In this document: in pieces, positions 40,206-50,130 of the stretch | How the letters are laid out: each line of letters starts with the position of its first letter | Position numbering within the stretch: the first letter of the stretch is position 1 | NCBI GenBank assembly: GCA_013397455.1 | Contig: VYZB01000526.1 | Location: forward strand, 6,442-70,441 | Direction of reading: 5' to 3' | DNA: 64,000 nt | Source of the DNA: Crotophaga sulcirostris | Taxonomy: Eukaryota > Chordata > Aves > Cuculiformes > Crotophagidae | Program-made: the position numbers and the translations under genes | The notes under the pieces: model-generated | The model's database searches: none | Seen by the model: only the letters and a program-made list of their open reading frames with translations | Told to the model about the DNA's origin: nothing

Positions 40206-40410
40206 AAGCTACTTTCAAACAGTCCTGGTCCAGGAGCAGATCGGTGGGGTCGTTTTGGGAGAAGAATGGGGCACAACAAGCCTTCTCCTGCTCCCAGAAG
40301 AAGTGATGGTGAGAGTTATGGTGCACCCGCTTGGTCCCTTGTCCAGAGCTCACTCTAATCCCATGGAAGGTGTCATCCTCAGCTTCATATCCCACCTTGG
40401 CCCTCCTGAG
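40206..40410 (-). repeat. Inverted repeat arm A (non-CR1)
   Basis: Its reverse complement matches arm B at 42591-42800, with shared words GGAGGGCCAAGGTGGGAT, GCTGAGGATGACACCTTCCA, GGGAGCAGGAGAA and GATCTGCTCCTG. By eye most positions agree, with small gaps. The strand read as minus here is open for about 100 codons (starting MLRRAKVGYEAEDDTF), whereas the same frame in arm B is broken. It is an unclassified repeat family or an inverted duplication. Confidence 0.8.
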
Positions 40411-40611
40411 CACCCATGTGCTCCGTGTGGAGCAGGGTGCCCACAGCCACGCTCCTTTCCAGCCTCAGCCCACTGGAGGGCAGCAGCACCCTGTCCAATG
40501 CCCCCATTGCTCCTAGCACTGCCACTCCACACCCACCACCCAGGGGTGAGCGGAGGTGTTTCTGGGATGCTTCTGAGAACAGAGCATCACAAAGTACGGC
40601 ACAGTTCTCCC

Positions 40612-40885
40612 AGGTAACAAGCGATAGGGTGAGAAGAAATGGCCTCACGTTGCACCAGGGGAGGTTTAGATTGGATATGAGGGGGAAATTTCTTTCCTGA
40701 AGGAGTTGTGAAGCATTGTTGTGAGGCTGCCCAGGGCAGTGGTGGAGTCACCATCCCTGGAGGGGTTCAGAAATGTGTGGCTGTGTTACTTCAGGACATG
40801 GTTTAGTCTGTATGGTGGTGTTGGGCTGAGGGTTGGACTGGATGATCTCAGAGATCATCTTCAGCCCTGTGGATTCTGTGATTCT
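40612..40885 (+). mobile_element. CR1 3'-end fragment
   Basis: It starts near ccaggtaacaagcgataggg, passes GGTTTAGATTGGATATGAGG, and ends GTGGATTCTGTGATTCTA. Confidence 0.93.
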
Positions 40886-41121
40886 ACTACTAAAAGTATT
40901 TTTAAAACATATATCCTATGGGAGAAGTGTCAAGAAATAAGGTCAAGCTTTGAAGTGCAGCACCCTCTGTGGTAAAGCACCCTCAGCTTGCAGCAAGCTC
41001 CATCCACTATGTAAAGGAAGGGCTGAAATTTTGCTGGGAGCACTGGGAGAATCCCTTCTGCTCCTGCAAGCTGGCACTTGGGCCCTGCTGGGGCTGCAGT
41101 GGGGGTCTTGCTCAGCGAAGG

Positions 41122-41655
41122 AGGTGGTTGTCCCCATGTGCTCTTGTGAGACCTTCTGGAGTCCTCAGCACAGGAAGGACATGGGTCTGTTGGAATAAGT
41201 CTGTAGGGGGCCACGGAGATGATCTGAGGGCTGGAGCACCTCCCATAGGAGAGCAGGCTGAGAGAGTTGGGGTTGTTCAGCCTGGAGAAGAGAAGGCTCT
41301 GGGGAGACCTTAGGGCAGTCTCCAGTACTGAAAGGGGCTCCAGGAAAGCTGGGGAGGGGGTCTTGATCAGGGAGTGCAGGGATAGAACACTGGGAATGGT
41401 TTTGAGATGAAATAGGGGAGATTGAGATGAGAGCTTAGGAAGAAATGTTTTCCTGTGAGGGTCGGTGAGGCACTGGCACAGACTGCCCAGAGAAGCCGTG
41501 GCTGCTCCATCCCTGGAGGTTTTCCAGGCCAGGTTGGATGGGGCTTTAAGCAACCTGATCCAGTGGGAGGTGTCCCTGCCCAAAGCAGGGGGATTGGAAC
41601 TGGATGAGCTTTAAGGTCCTTTCCAACCCAAACCCCTCTCTGTTTTTATGATTTT
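41122..41655 (+). mobile_element. CR1 fragment
   Basis: It runs from the ttgtccccatgtgctcttgt block through GGTTGTTCAGCCTGGAGAAG to a worn tip (CAAACCCCTCTCTGTTTTTA). Confidence 0.95.
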
Positions 41656-42590
41656 CAAGGTCCCCTTGACCATGGCTCCCCAGGGGCTTGGAGGTGACAA
41701 ATCCCTCCTCCACGACCTTGCATTCCAGCAAACAACGCTGGGAGACTCATCCGGTGCCACAAGAGTGGGGCTGTGCTAGGGGGGGGTGTGAAGCCACCAG
41801 GGCAGCAGAGCCGGGTGGGTCAAGGCTGGGCTTCAGCTCAAGTCCAGCAGGTCCAGGAGATGGTGGGGATGTACCCTGGCAGCGTTTCACTAGAGGGCAG
41901 AGTTGGTACACGCTGAATCCCACTCCTCACAGCCCGGCCAGCTCTTTGTCACCCCAAGACACCCCAACATAGGCTGGGGTGGTACTCGAGCCTTGAACTG
42001 TCGCATTCCCCAGTGCACTGAGCTCCATGAACACCACTGCTTGGTTGTCCTCATGTCAGCTCTTGCTGTGGTTACCTTGATGGTGCCCGACAGCAAGTCT
42101 TGCATCTGCCCAGTGGGTCATGTTCTGCTGAGAGAGAAGGGAAGGTGAGCTACCACGAGCTGGGATCTTTCAGGCACCTGCCTGTCCCCAGAGCCTGTCA
42201 ACTCTAGATTCCATCATCTCCAGATGTTTCCTACCTGGACAACCCCATCCCTGTGTGGACCCTGGAGGGTGCTCAGCCACCTTCCCATACACAAGGAGCA
42301 TCTGCGTGGCAGCAGGTTAGACCTGGCCCAAGGTAGACCTGGTCTGACACTGGGACAAGGGTTAAGAGGATTCCTTCTTCGATGCCTTTTGCCCTGTTTT
42401 CTGTGGGATGTGTTTCTGAAGGGTTTGTGCTCCTTAGTCCAAAGGAGGATGGGGGGGGATGCTGGTCCTCTACCGGGTTCCTCTGAAGAACTTGTCCTGA
42501 AACATTATGGATGACATTTTCTAAGTTAGCAGCTTTCACACAGGCCCTTGTTTTTTAATTAAATCTGTATTTCTTTTTCCCCTAGACAGA
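41656..42590. other. Intergenic sequence
   Basis: Unique GC-moderate sequence, nothing recognised. Confidence 0.5.
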
Positions 42591-42800
42591 GTGCACAGGA
42601 GGGCCAAGGTGGGATGTGGGGCTGAGGATGACACCTTCCATAGGATGGTGTGAGCGTTGGACAATGGACCAAGCAGGCACAGCATCACTTCTCTTCCTGG
42701 GAGCAGGAGAAAGCCTGCTCTGTCCCATCGTTCTCCCAGAACTCCCCCACTGATCTGCTCCTGTGGAGACTCTCCAACAGACCAGGACTGCAAGAAAGTC
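42591..42800 (+). repeat. Inverted repeat arm B (non-CR1)
   Basis: It is the partner of arm A (40206-40410) in opposite orientation, about 2.2 kb away. It begins GTGCACAGGAGGGCCAAGGT. Relative to arm A it has a small insertion near tctccaacag. Confidence 0.8.
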
Positions 42801-43002
42801 CTCGTCACTTCAGGATTTGCACCCTTCTATGAAGGAGCTGACTCTGACCATCTCTTTGAAATAGCAACAACAAGAGATGGGCAAGTTTCTACTGCAGCAC
42901 AAACTCCACTGGCATAGGAGATGAGGGATGCAGGATTTTGCAGGCTGTAGGATGCACTGGGAGACAAATTTGGGTCTTACACCAAGGAATGACATCAAGA
43001 TG

Positions 43003-43325
43003 GACACGCTATGGGGCAAGGAGATCATGCTATGGTGAAGGAAGGTCATGTTATGGAGCAAGGTGAATGTGCTATAGGGCAAGGAGGTCACTTTGTGGTG
43101 AAGGAGGATCATGTTGTGGAGCAAGAGGATCATGCTAGGAGGCAAGAACGTCATGGTGTGGAGCAAGGGGGCTATGCTATTGGTCAGGGACATCATGCTG
43201 TACCACAGTGGGGTTGTGTTATTGAGCAAGAGAGTTGTGCTGTGGGTCACAGGTGTTGTCCTGTGGAGCAAGAGGGTCATGCTGTGGGGCAATGGGGGTC
43301 TTGCTGTGGGCAAAGGGGGCTTTCA
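43003..43325. repeat. 21-bp minisatellite (about 15 units)
   Basis: The consensus unit is close to GGTCATGCTGTGGGGCAAGA. Because the unit is a multiple of three, one frame on each strand stays open. On the plus strand this reads as a 7-residue repeat of the type EQEDHAV, and on the minus strand as MTLLLHN-like repeats. I see no start context, splice sites or homology, so it is treated as non-coding. Confidence 0.92.
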
Positions 43326-44190
43326 GTGTCCTCGTACTCAATGGGGTGTCCCTCATGTCTCAGAGCAAGGCCAGCTGGTGGGACCTCAATGTGTGTGGCT
43401 GGATGCAGCTGCTGGGCTAGGCAAGAGTTGTGGCCTTGCACTGAGTGAAGCAAGACACCTGGATGACCTTCTGGGAGCTGTGGGTCCTGCTCAGCTCCTG
43501 AGGAGCAGGGGCAAATAAACCCTGCAACATACGGAAGGGTCCTTCTCTGCAGCACCAGGGGCAATAAACGCAAAGCAGTGCTGTGGGGTGCATCTTCCCT
43601 CTTTCTCTCCTGCCATGGAATGACTCCTGCCGTGCCCCTAGACTCTCCCAACAAGCTCAGCCTATTTTTTTTCCCCATCTCCGGAGCAGTTTTCCTCTTT
43701 CTCCCTGCACTCACGAAGGGCCTCCTTTGCCAGGGCCCAGTCTTTAATGGGAAGGACAGAACTGAGCCGTTCGGAAATGGCTCCTGAATCTTTAATAAAG
43801 CAAACATTGCCTAGGCCATAAACATATGATGACAGCAACAGAGGCTCTCAAGCTTATTGCCTGGCCGCTAGTTCTTTACTTAACTCTGCCATAATGGCTT
43901 TAATAGCCCGGGAGGGAGCTGAGGTGAAAGTCCTATTAAAAAATGTATTTCCGAATTTAATTGAGGCTCCATCTGTGGGGAAAGACAGAGGAGAGGTCGC
44001 TCCACAAGAGAGCTATGAAAAAAAAAAAAAAAGAAAAAGAAAAAAAGAGCGAGCTCTCTCCACCTTCCCCCACTCCTGCCCTGCCTGGTTAGTGACCAGC
44101 AGCAAATCCCAGCCCAGCAAGTGGCCCTGGGGATGTGGGATTTTCAGTGGAGACCACCAGCAGCACCCCAAAACCATCTATTGCAGAGGA
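43326..44190. promoter_or_regulatory. Repeat-free block with possible conserved element at 43780-43990
   Basis: About 43780-43990 is unique AT-rich sequence with CTTTAATAAAGC, CATAATGGCTTTAATAGC and CGAATTTAATTGAGG words. The rest is unremarkable, apart from two AATAAA motifs near 43514 and 43563 and an A-rich tract at 44018-44046. Function is inferred only. Confidence 0.25.
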
Positions 44191-44350
44191 ATCATAGAAT
44201 TACTTGGTTGGAAAAGACCTTTGAGATCATCAAGTCCAACCGTACCAGTCCACGAAACCAGATCCCTGAGCACCTCATCTACCCATCTTTTTAATACCTC
44301 CAGTATTGGTGACTCAACCACCTCCCTGGGCAGCCTCTTCCGGTGCCCGG
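44191..44350 (-). mobile_element. CR1 3'-end fragment, distinct subfamily
   Basis: ATCATAGAATTACTTGGTTG is followed by CTTTGAGATCATCAAGTCCA, a 3' end variant different from most copies here. Confidence 0.9.
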
Positions 44351-44470
44351 GGCACCATCATTTGTGGTACATCCTCTCTGGCTTTGCGAGGGTGTCCTCT
44401 TTACAATCAGCTAGGACAAGCGGCTATGGTCCACAAAGCCCATCAGCATGAGCAGGCAGCACCACCATCC

Positions 44471-44552
44471 ATGCTGGGCAGCGTCGCGCTCCGTGGTGAT
44501 CTCATCAGAGGATGCTGGGCAGCGTCGCGCTCCGTGGTGATCTCATCAGAGG
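44471..44552. repeat. Perfect 41-bp tandem duplication
   Basis: The unit starting ATGCTGGGCAGCGTCGCGCT and ending CTCATCAGAGG occurs at 44471-44511 and identically at 44512-44552. Each copy carries three CpGs (CGTCGCG and CCGTGG). Identity implies a recent event or an assembly error. Confidence 0.95.
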
Positions 44553-44678
44553 TATGGCCTTGGAGGTTGATCTGACTGTCTCCCCACCCATCCAACCTGC
44601 ACATGGCCCTCTAGTCACTCATGAGCCTGTCCAGCTGTTCCCATAGGTTCCCAGACACCTGTTCCCATATACATACAC

Positions 44679-44745
44679 ATAGAATCGTGGAATGGTTTGG
44701 ATTGGAAGAGGCCCTAAAGATCATCCATTTCCAACCTTCCTGCCA
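44679..44745 (-). mobile_element. Short CR1 3'-tip fragment
   Basis: CATAGAATCGTGGAATGGTT then gccctaaagatcatccattt. It lies directly upstream of the tetranucleotide array. Confidence 0.9.
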
Positions 44746-44782
44746 GATACATCAGCATCATATATCTATTTGCCTCTGCCCC

Positions 44783-45052
44783 TTCAGAATCTATCTATCC
44801 ATCCATCCATCCATTCACCTCTATCAGTCTGTCTACCTATTTATCCACCTATCCATCTATCCATCCATCTACCTATCCATCAGTCTGTCTATCTCTCCAT
44901 CCACCTATCCATTCAGCTACCTACAAGTCCATCTATCCACCTATCTGCACATCCATCTACTCATCTATCTGCCTGTCAATCTATCTATAGACGTATCCAC
45001 CTCTCTATTCTTCCATTGATCCATCTGTCTGTCCATTGATCTCTACATCTAT
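44783..45052. repeat. Degenerate (ATCY)n tetranucleotide array
   Basis: About 270 bp of ATCT, ATCC and related tetramers with many substitutions, so an old microsatellite. Open frames rich in His, Ile, Ser and Tyr across it are artefacts of composition. Confidence 0.95.
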
Positions 45053-45120
45053 CCTGCCACCCAGCACTGAGCTTTTCTCCATCCAAGGGAGCTTTGCACA
45101 TTGAGGTCTTCGCAACTCTT

Positions 45121-45235
45121 CATAGAATCATAGACTGGTTTGGGTTGGAAGGGACCTTAAAGATCATCTAGTTCCAATGTCCTGCCATGGGCAAGGACAC
45201 CTCCCACTAGTCCAGGCTGCTCAAGGTCTTTACGG
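45121..45235 (-). mobile_element. CR1 3'-end fragment
   Basis: It begins CATAGAATCATAGACTGGTT and ends near ccactagtccaggctgctca. Confidence 0.94.
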
Positions 45236-45589
45236 AAGTCACTGAGGATGTGCCCAACACTCCAAACTGGGAGATATTCCTATTTCCTGGATCACCACTG
45301 TTTGGACCTAGATGCCTTGTGATAGGGTTATTTCTCCCTGGAGAAGTGTTTGTTGGAAGAGGGGTGAATAGGGGACAAACAGATAAGAAGGCACATGGAC
45401 AGCAGATAGAGAAAGGAGGAATGAAAGAGGAAACAGTTGGGATCAGACTGGGAGACACTCCTGTCTGCTCAAACAATGCCAGTGTGTGGGCTCGCAAACA
45501 GCCATTCTAATTAGTGATGAAGAAGAGGGATTGAGAGAGGAGGAATTCGCTCTTTTCTCCACCCTCTCCCTGCATCCCCTCCTGGCAAG

Positions 45590-45800
45590 CATCACCCTGA
45601 GTCAGCAGATCTGCCGAGGTCACGCCACCCGCTCTATTAATTGGATTAATAAAGATGTACGTCATTGAAGTAATTACCCGCTAATTGGGGATGACAAGGT
45701 TGTCAAGGTTTGTCCCTGGAAGGGACAATTTCCCGTCCCCAGCCCTCCCCTTTCCCCACTCACACCGAGTCAATCGCATTAATTAAAAATCAGAGAGTCC
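45590..45800. promoter_or_regulatory. Candidate distal regulatory element
   Basis: A repeat-free block with tightly packed binding-site-like words: TGAGTCAGCA (45598-45607, MAF/AP-1 type), GAGGTCACG, ATTAATTGGATTAAT (45636-45650, paired homeodomain cores), TACGTCAT (45658-45665, CRE type), TAATTACC (45671), CTAATTGG (45681) and ATTAATTAAA (near 45779). The density exceeds the flanking DNA. Enhancer activity and target gene are inference. Confidence 0.35.
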
Positions 45801-46264
45801 ATAACCTTGCGCTGCCGAGCCTTGGGGGTAACTGCTGCCTCCAGAGCCGTGTGGCAGGGCAAGGTGGTGGCATCTGCCACCTCCAGCCACCAGCTCAGCT
45901 GGGAAGCATGGTCCAGGATTTCGGCACCCAGGCAGCGAGGTGGAGGGTTCTCAAAGGTCCCTTCTACCTCCCTGGCATCACCCACTGAGCCCTTGATGAT
46001 GCTGCAAGGTGCCAAGAGGACACCAACAACAAGGTGCCGAGAGGATGCTCCAACCGGGGCCAATGAATATATTGACATGAAGCACCTTACATGCCGCAAC
46101 ATCCAGGGACATAAGGTCCTTGACTTCTCAAAAGAAAACCAAACCAAACTGCAACCCCTCCATAACACACAAGTAACTGTTTCAGACAAGGAAATACTCA
46201 TTGGACATGCTTTGTTAAAAAAGAATAAAGTCTCGGCCTGATGATATCTCGGGGATGAAAATTT

Positions 46265-46298
46265 TCATAATGGCTTTAAACTGGAAGGAGGAAGATTT
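46265..46298 (+). mobile_element. CR1 fragment cut by the assembly gap
   Basis: AATGGCTTTAAACTGGAAGG followed by aggaagattt matches the CR1 body (compare tggctttaaattggaaagga at 24083). It runs straight into the run of N. Confidence 0.7.
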
Positions 46299-46823
46299 NN
46301 NNNNNNNNNNNNNNNNNNNNNNNNNNNNNNNNNNNNNNNNNNNNNNNNNNNNNNNNNNNNNNNNNNNNNNNNNNNNNNNNNNNNNNNNNNNNNNNNNNNN
46401 NNNNNNNNNNNNNNNNNNNNNNNNNNNNNNNNNNNNNNNNNNNNNNNNNNNNNNNNNNNNNNNNNNNNNNNNNNNNNNNNNNNNNNNNNNNNNNNNNNNN
46501 NNNNNNNNNNNNNNNNNNNNNNNNNNNNNNNNNNNNNNNNNNNNNNNNNNNNNNNNNNNNNNNNNNNNNNNNNNNNNNNNNNNNNNNNNNNNNNNNNNNN
46601 NNNNNNNNNNNNNNNNNNNNNNNNNNNNNNNNNNNNNNNNNNNNNNNNNNNNNNNNNNNNNNNNNNNNNNNNNNNNNNNNNNNNNNNNNNNNNNNNNNNN
46701 NNNNNNNNNNNNNNNNNNNNNNNNNNNNNNNNNNNNNNNNNNNNNNNNNNNNNNNNNNNNNNNNNNNNNNNNNNNNNNNNNNNNNNNNNNNNNNNNNNNN
46801 NNNNNNNNNNNNNNNNNNNNNNN
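46299..46823. other. Assembly gap (525 N)
   Basis: Unknown bases between a CR1 fragment and a minisatellite. The true gap size may differ. Confidence 0.99.
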
Positions 46824-47420
46824 GAGGAGCTGGGTATGACACTGGCACAGCTGGATGTTGAATTCTGCACACCTGGATGATGTGAAGCCTGATTCTGAGT
46901 TGTGCATGAACTGGTGCTGAGCCTCAAAACAGGCATGCAGAGCCCAGCACAACTGGATTGTGAATCTGGCACATCTGGATAATGAGCTCTTGCACATCTG
47001 GATGCTGCTCTGTGTGGGCTGGTGCTGAGCCTCACATAGGCATGAGGAGCCTGGCACACCTGGATGGTGAACCTGGCACAGCTGGATATTGAGCTTTTGC
47101 TCATCTGGATGATGTTCAACCTGGTGTTGAGTTACGTGTGGGTTGGTGCTGAGTCTCACATAGGCATGATGAGCCTGGCAGAGCTGGACAGTGAATCTAG
47201 CACATCTGGATGCTGAACTCTGCACACCTGGACGATGTGAATCCTGATTCTGAGCTGTGCTTGAGCTGGTGCTGAGCCTCATACAGGCACGCGGAACCCA
47301 GCACAGCTGGATAGTGAACCTGGCACAGCTGGATACTGAGCTCTGCATGGGGTTCTGGAGCCTAGCACAGCTGGATAACAAATCCAGCACAGCTGAATGC
47401 TAACCACTGCACATCTGGAT
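46824..47420. repeat. Complex minisatellite beside the gap
   Basis: Short subunits of roughly 22-25 bp of the type CTGGCACAGCTGGATNNTGA form higher-order units of about 108-125 bp, each marked by GGTGCTGAG (46913, 47021, 47143, 47268) and usually followed by CTCACATAGGCATG-like sequence. About five higher-order units are seen. The array probably extends into the gap. Frames open on the minus strand come from the repeat. Confidence 0.9.
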
Positions 47421-47987
47421 GCTGCACAGTCTAAAGGGGAGACACATGCAACAAGATTGCGCCGGCTCTACGCTGCTGCAGCCTTGAAGTGCTGAGTTTG
47501 AGGGTCGGATAATGATCCCAGGCTTAACAGCAAGGCAGGAGGCTGCTTCCATGGTGGGAACACAGCAATGAGAAAGGGCTGAGGGGCTTCGCGGGGAATC
47601 AATCCTGCCAAAACCAACATGATTGCCACAGTTCTGTTTGTGCTGTTAACAAGGCAATGAAATCAGCAGCAGAGGGAAAGTGGTGGCTGCAGCAGGTTTT
47701 AGCGGGATGTGAGCAAAACCAGTGAGTCATTGTCTGGCAAAGCTCAAAAATTAAGAGCAGCTGGTAAGACTGGGAGGGTTAGGGGGGGTCGGTGCCCATC
47801 AGCCCAGTGAGAACTGCTGGCTGGGCTTGGAAGATGCTTCTGGCCTCTATGAAATACATGCAGAAGGGTTACACAGTTTGCAAGGACCCCAGAGGGGTGC
47901 TTTGCTTGGACTCAGTTTAGCCCAGCAGGAAAATTTGGTTTTTTCCATGTCTGGTTGTCTTGGCCCGCGGCATGAGGATCCCAAAAT
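47421..47987. other. Intergenic sequence, nothing recognised
   Basis: Unique sequence between the minisatellite and a CR1 copy. Confidence 0.5.
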
Positions 47988-48445
47988 CATAGAATCAATC
48001 ATAGAATCATAGAATAGGTCAGGCTGGAAGGGACTGATAAAGAGCCCCTCCCCATCTTTTCTGTAGCCTCTTTCATTACTGGAAGGCTGCTCTAAGGTGT
48101 CCCCAGAGCCTTCTCTTCTCCAGTCTGAGCAACCCCAAGTCTCTCAGCCTGTCCTCATAGCAGAGGTGTTCCAGCCCTCTGATCATCTCGGTGACCTCCT
48201 CTGGGCTTGCTCCAACAGATCCATATCCTTCCTGTGCTGAGGATTTCAGAACTGGATGCAGGTCTCCAGGTGAGGTCTCACAAGAGCAGAGTAGAGGGAG
48301 AGAATCCCATCCCTTGCCCTGCTGGCCGTACTTCTTCGGATGTAGCCCAGGACACTGTTGGCTTTCTGGGCTGCGAGCACACATTACCAGCTCATGTTGA
48401 TCTTCTCATCCACCAGCAACCCCAAGTCCTTCTCCTCAGGGCTAG
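47988..48445 (-). mobile_element. CR1 fragment with an internal deletion
   Basis: The 3' tip (TCATAGAATCAATCATAGAA and ggctggaagggact) is joined directly to the block GATAAAGAGCCCCTCCCC, which in other copies lies about 230 bp further in. The remainder runs to the aagtccttctcctcagggct block. Confidence 0.93.
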
Positions 48446-48539
48446 TCTAATTGATGGAGAGGGGAAACTGAGGCACGTGGGGTGAACTGGCTCATCTGCT
48501 GCCCCTTGTCTTCCCTAATCACCAGGCTGAGGGATGGGA

Positions 48540-48860
48540 GGTGGCATTTCCTCAGCTGCTTATGTGATATAACCAGATTATTTAATCCTTGCTGAGCCGA
48601 AATCAGCCTCTCTGCTCAGGCTCCGTATTGTGAAGAACACAGATATATTAAAATGCATATTAAATTGCTTGAACAGCCATTTAAAAATTGCTCTACATGT
48701 GTAATGCTGCTCAGCTAATGTTTCTACAGAGACTTGAACTTTTTAATTCCCAATTTGCAGCGTGTTTACTTTCTCCTGACTTTTTTTTGTTAGTCTTTCA
48801 TTTAAATCAAATTGAGGTCAACAGGATTATTTTTGTGATTTAAGAGAAAACTGTAGCTGA
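48540..48860. promoter_or_regulatory. Repeat-free AT-rich block, possible conserved non-coding element
   Basis: It contains ATTATTTAATCC, ATGCATATTAAAT (octamer/POU-like), TTTAATTCCC, GTGTTTACTTTC (forkhead-like) and CATTTAAATCAAATTG in unique sequence. Function is inferred from composition only. Confidence 0.25.
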
Positions 48861-49084
48861 AGGTGGCATCTTCCTTTCCATAGTCACAGTGAAAGGCTAC
48901 AGGTGTTGTGCCAAGCTGATGTTATCTCCACCAAAACTCAACAGAAAGGGATGGGAAGAAGAAACTGAATTTTTATCCTGGTACCAGGACAGATACAAAA
49001 AACGATGCATCAGGGAGATTTGAAAGAAGGTTTTTGATACCCCCACCGAGGATCTGAACATTTGGGAGGTGGTGATAGGACAAG

Positions 49085-49455
49085 GGGAGAAGAGAAGGCT
49101 CCAGGGAGAACTTAAGGCAGTCTTCCAGTATTGAAAGGGGCTAGTGGAAAGCTGGGGAGGGGCTCTTTATCAGGGAGTGCAGGGATAGGATGAGTGGGAA
49201 TGGTTTTAAGCTGAAAGAGGGGAAATTAAGATGCAATGTTAGGAAGAAATTCTTTACTGTGAGGCTGGGGAGGCACTGAAATAGGTTGCCCAGAGAAGTT
49301 ATGGATGTCTCATCCCTGGAGGTGTTCGAGGCCAGGTTGGATGAGGCTTTGAGCAACCTGATCCAGTGGGAGGTGTCCCTGCCCATGGCAGGGGGGTTGG
49401 AACTGGAGGGGCTTGAATGTCCCTTCCAACCCAAACCATTCTATGATTCTATGGT
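49085..49455 (+). mobile_element. CR1 fragment
   Basis: It starts near ggagaagagaaggctccagg and ends AAACCATTCTATGATTCTAT. Confidence 0.95.
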
Positions 49456-50130
49456 ATGAAGGGGACTGGGTCCTCCTTTCCCTGTTTCCTTCTGCAGCAA
49501 GAAAAGCAAAGATGGAAAACATGATTAGAGTGAAGAGACTGGTCCAGATAAAGTACCCCAAATGCTGCACCAGCATTCCCTGGTGAAAAGGCAAACAGTG
49601 AAGAACCAGCATCATTTTTTTCCCCAAGCCCCTATGGGGAAACCTGCAGAGGATGAAGAGTCCAGAGGGGTGTCATGGGGCCAGTAATGGCAATGGGGTC
49701 TTTGCTTTTTAACCCAAGAGCTGCTTTTTGAGAGCTCTGGGGCACGTAGGGTAGGAGACACTGAGCTGAGATGAGCTGAAGGAGAGTGATTACCCGAGCA
49801 ATAAATCAACAGCGCGGGGCTGATGATATAATAATGGCGATATGATGTCATCGCAATCCTGCCCATTGATTTTTTTTCTCTCCTTTCTTATTTTTTTTCC
49901 TCTTAGCGAACTGGCTTTTCCCATCCATTACCCTGCCCAAGCCCACACTCCTATTGTGGATCTTTATTTCCAGAGCTGTTGCTTGAACTATAGTGGCAAA
50001 GAGTACAGAATCTGCGTGGGCGCAGCATCCTGAGGGTCACCTCCCCAAGGACACCTCATTGATGCACCAGGATGCTCCTTGTGAGTTGTCAGAACAGCCC
50101 AGTTGTTCTCTTAAACCTCACCCACAGGAA
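49456..50130. promoter_or_regulatory. Unique block with bZIP and forkhead-like words near 49790-49870
   Basis: ATAAATCAACA (49801-49811) and TGATGTCATCGCAAT (49843-49857, ATF next to C/EBP-like half) lie in a repeat-free, CpG-containing stretch. The rest of the interval shows nothing. Confidence 0.25.

Noticed and set aside
43003..43325. CRISPR-like array
   Set aside because: The units are contiguous and diverged with no spacers, and the genome is vertebrate.
44621..45039. Ile/His/Ser-rich open frames
   Set aside because: They translate the tetranucleotide array.
46215..47390. 391-codon minus-strand open frame
   Set aside because: It spans 525 unknown bases and the minisatellite; the rest is repeat translation.
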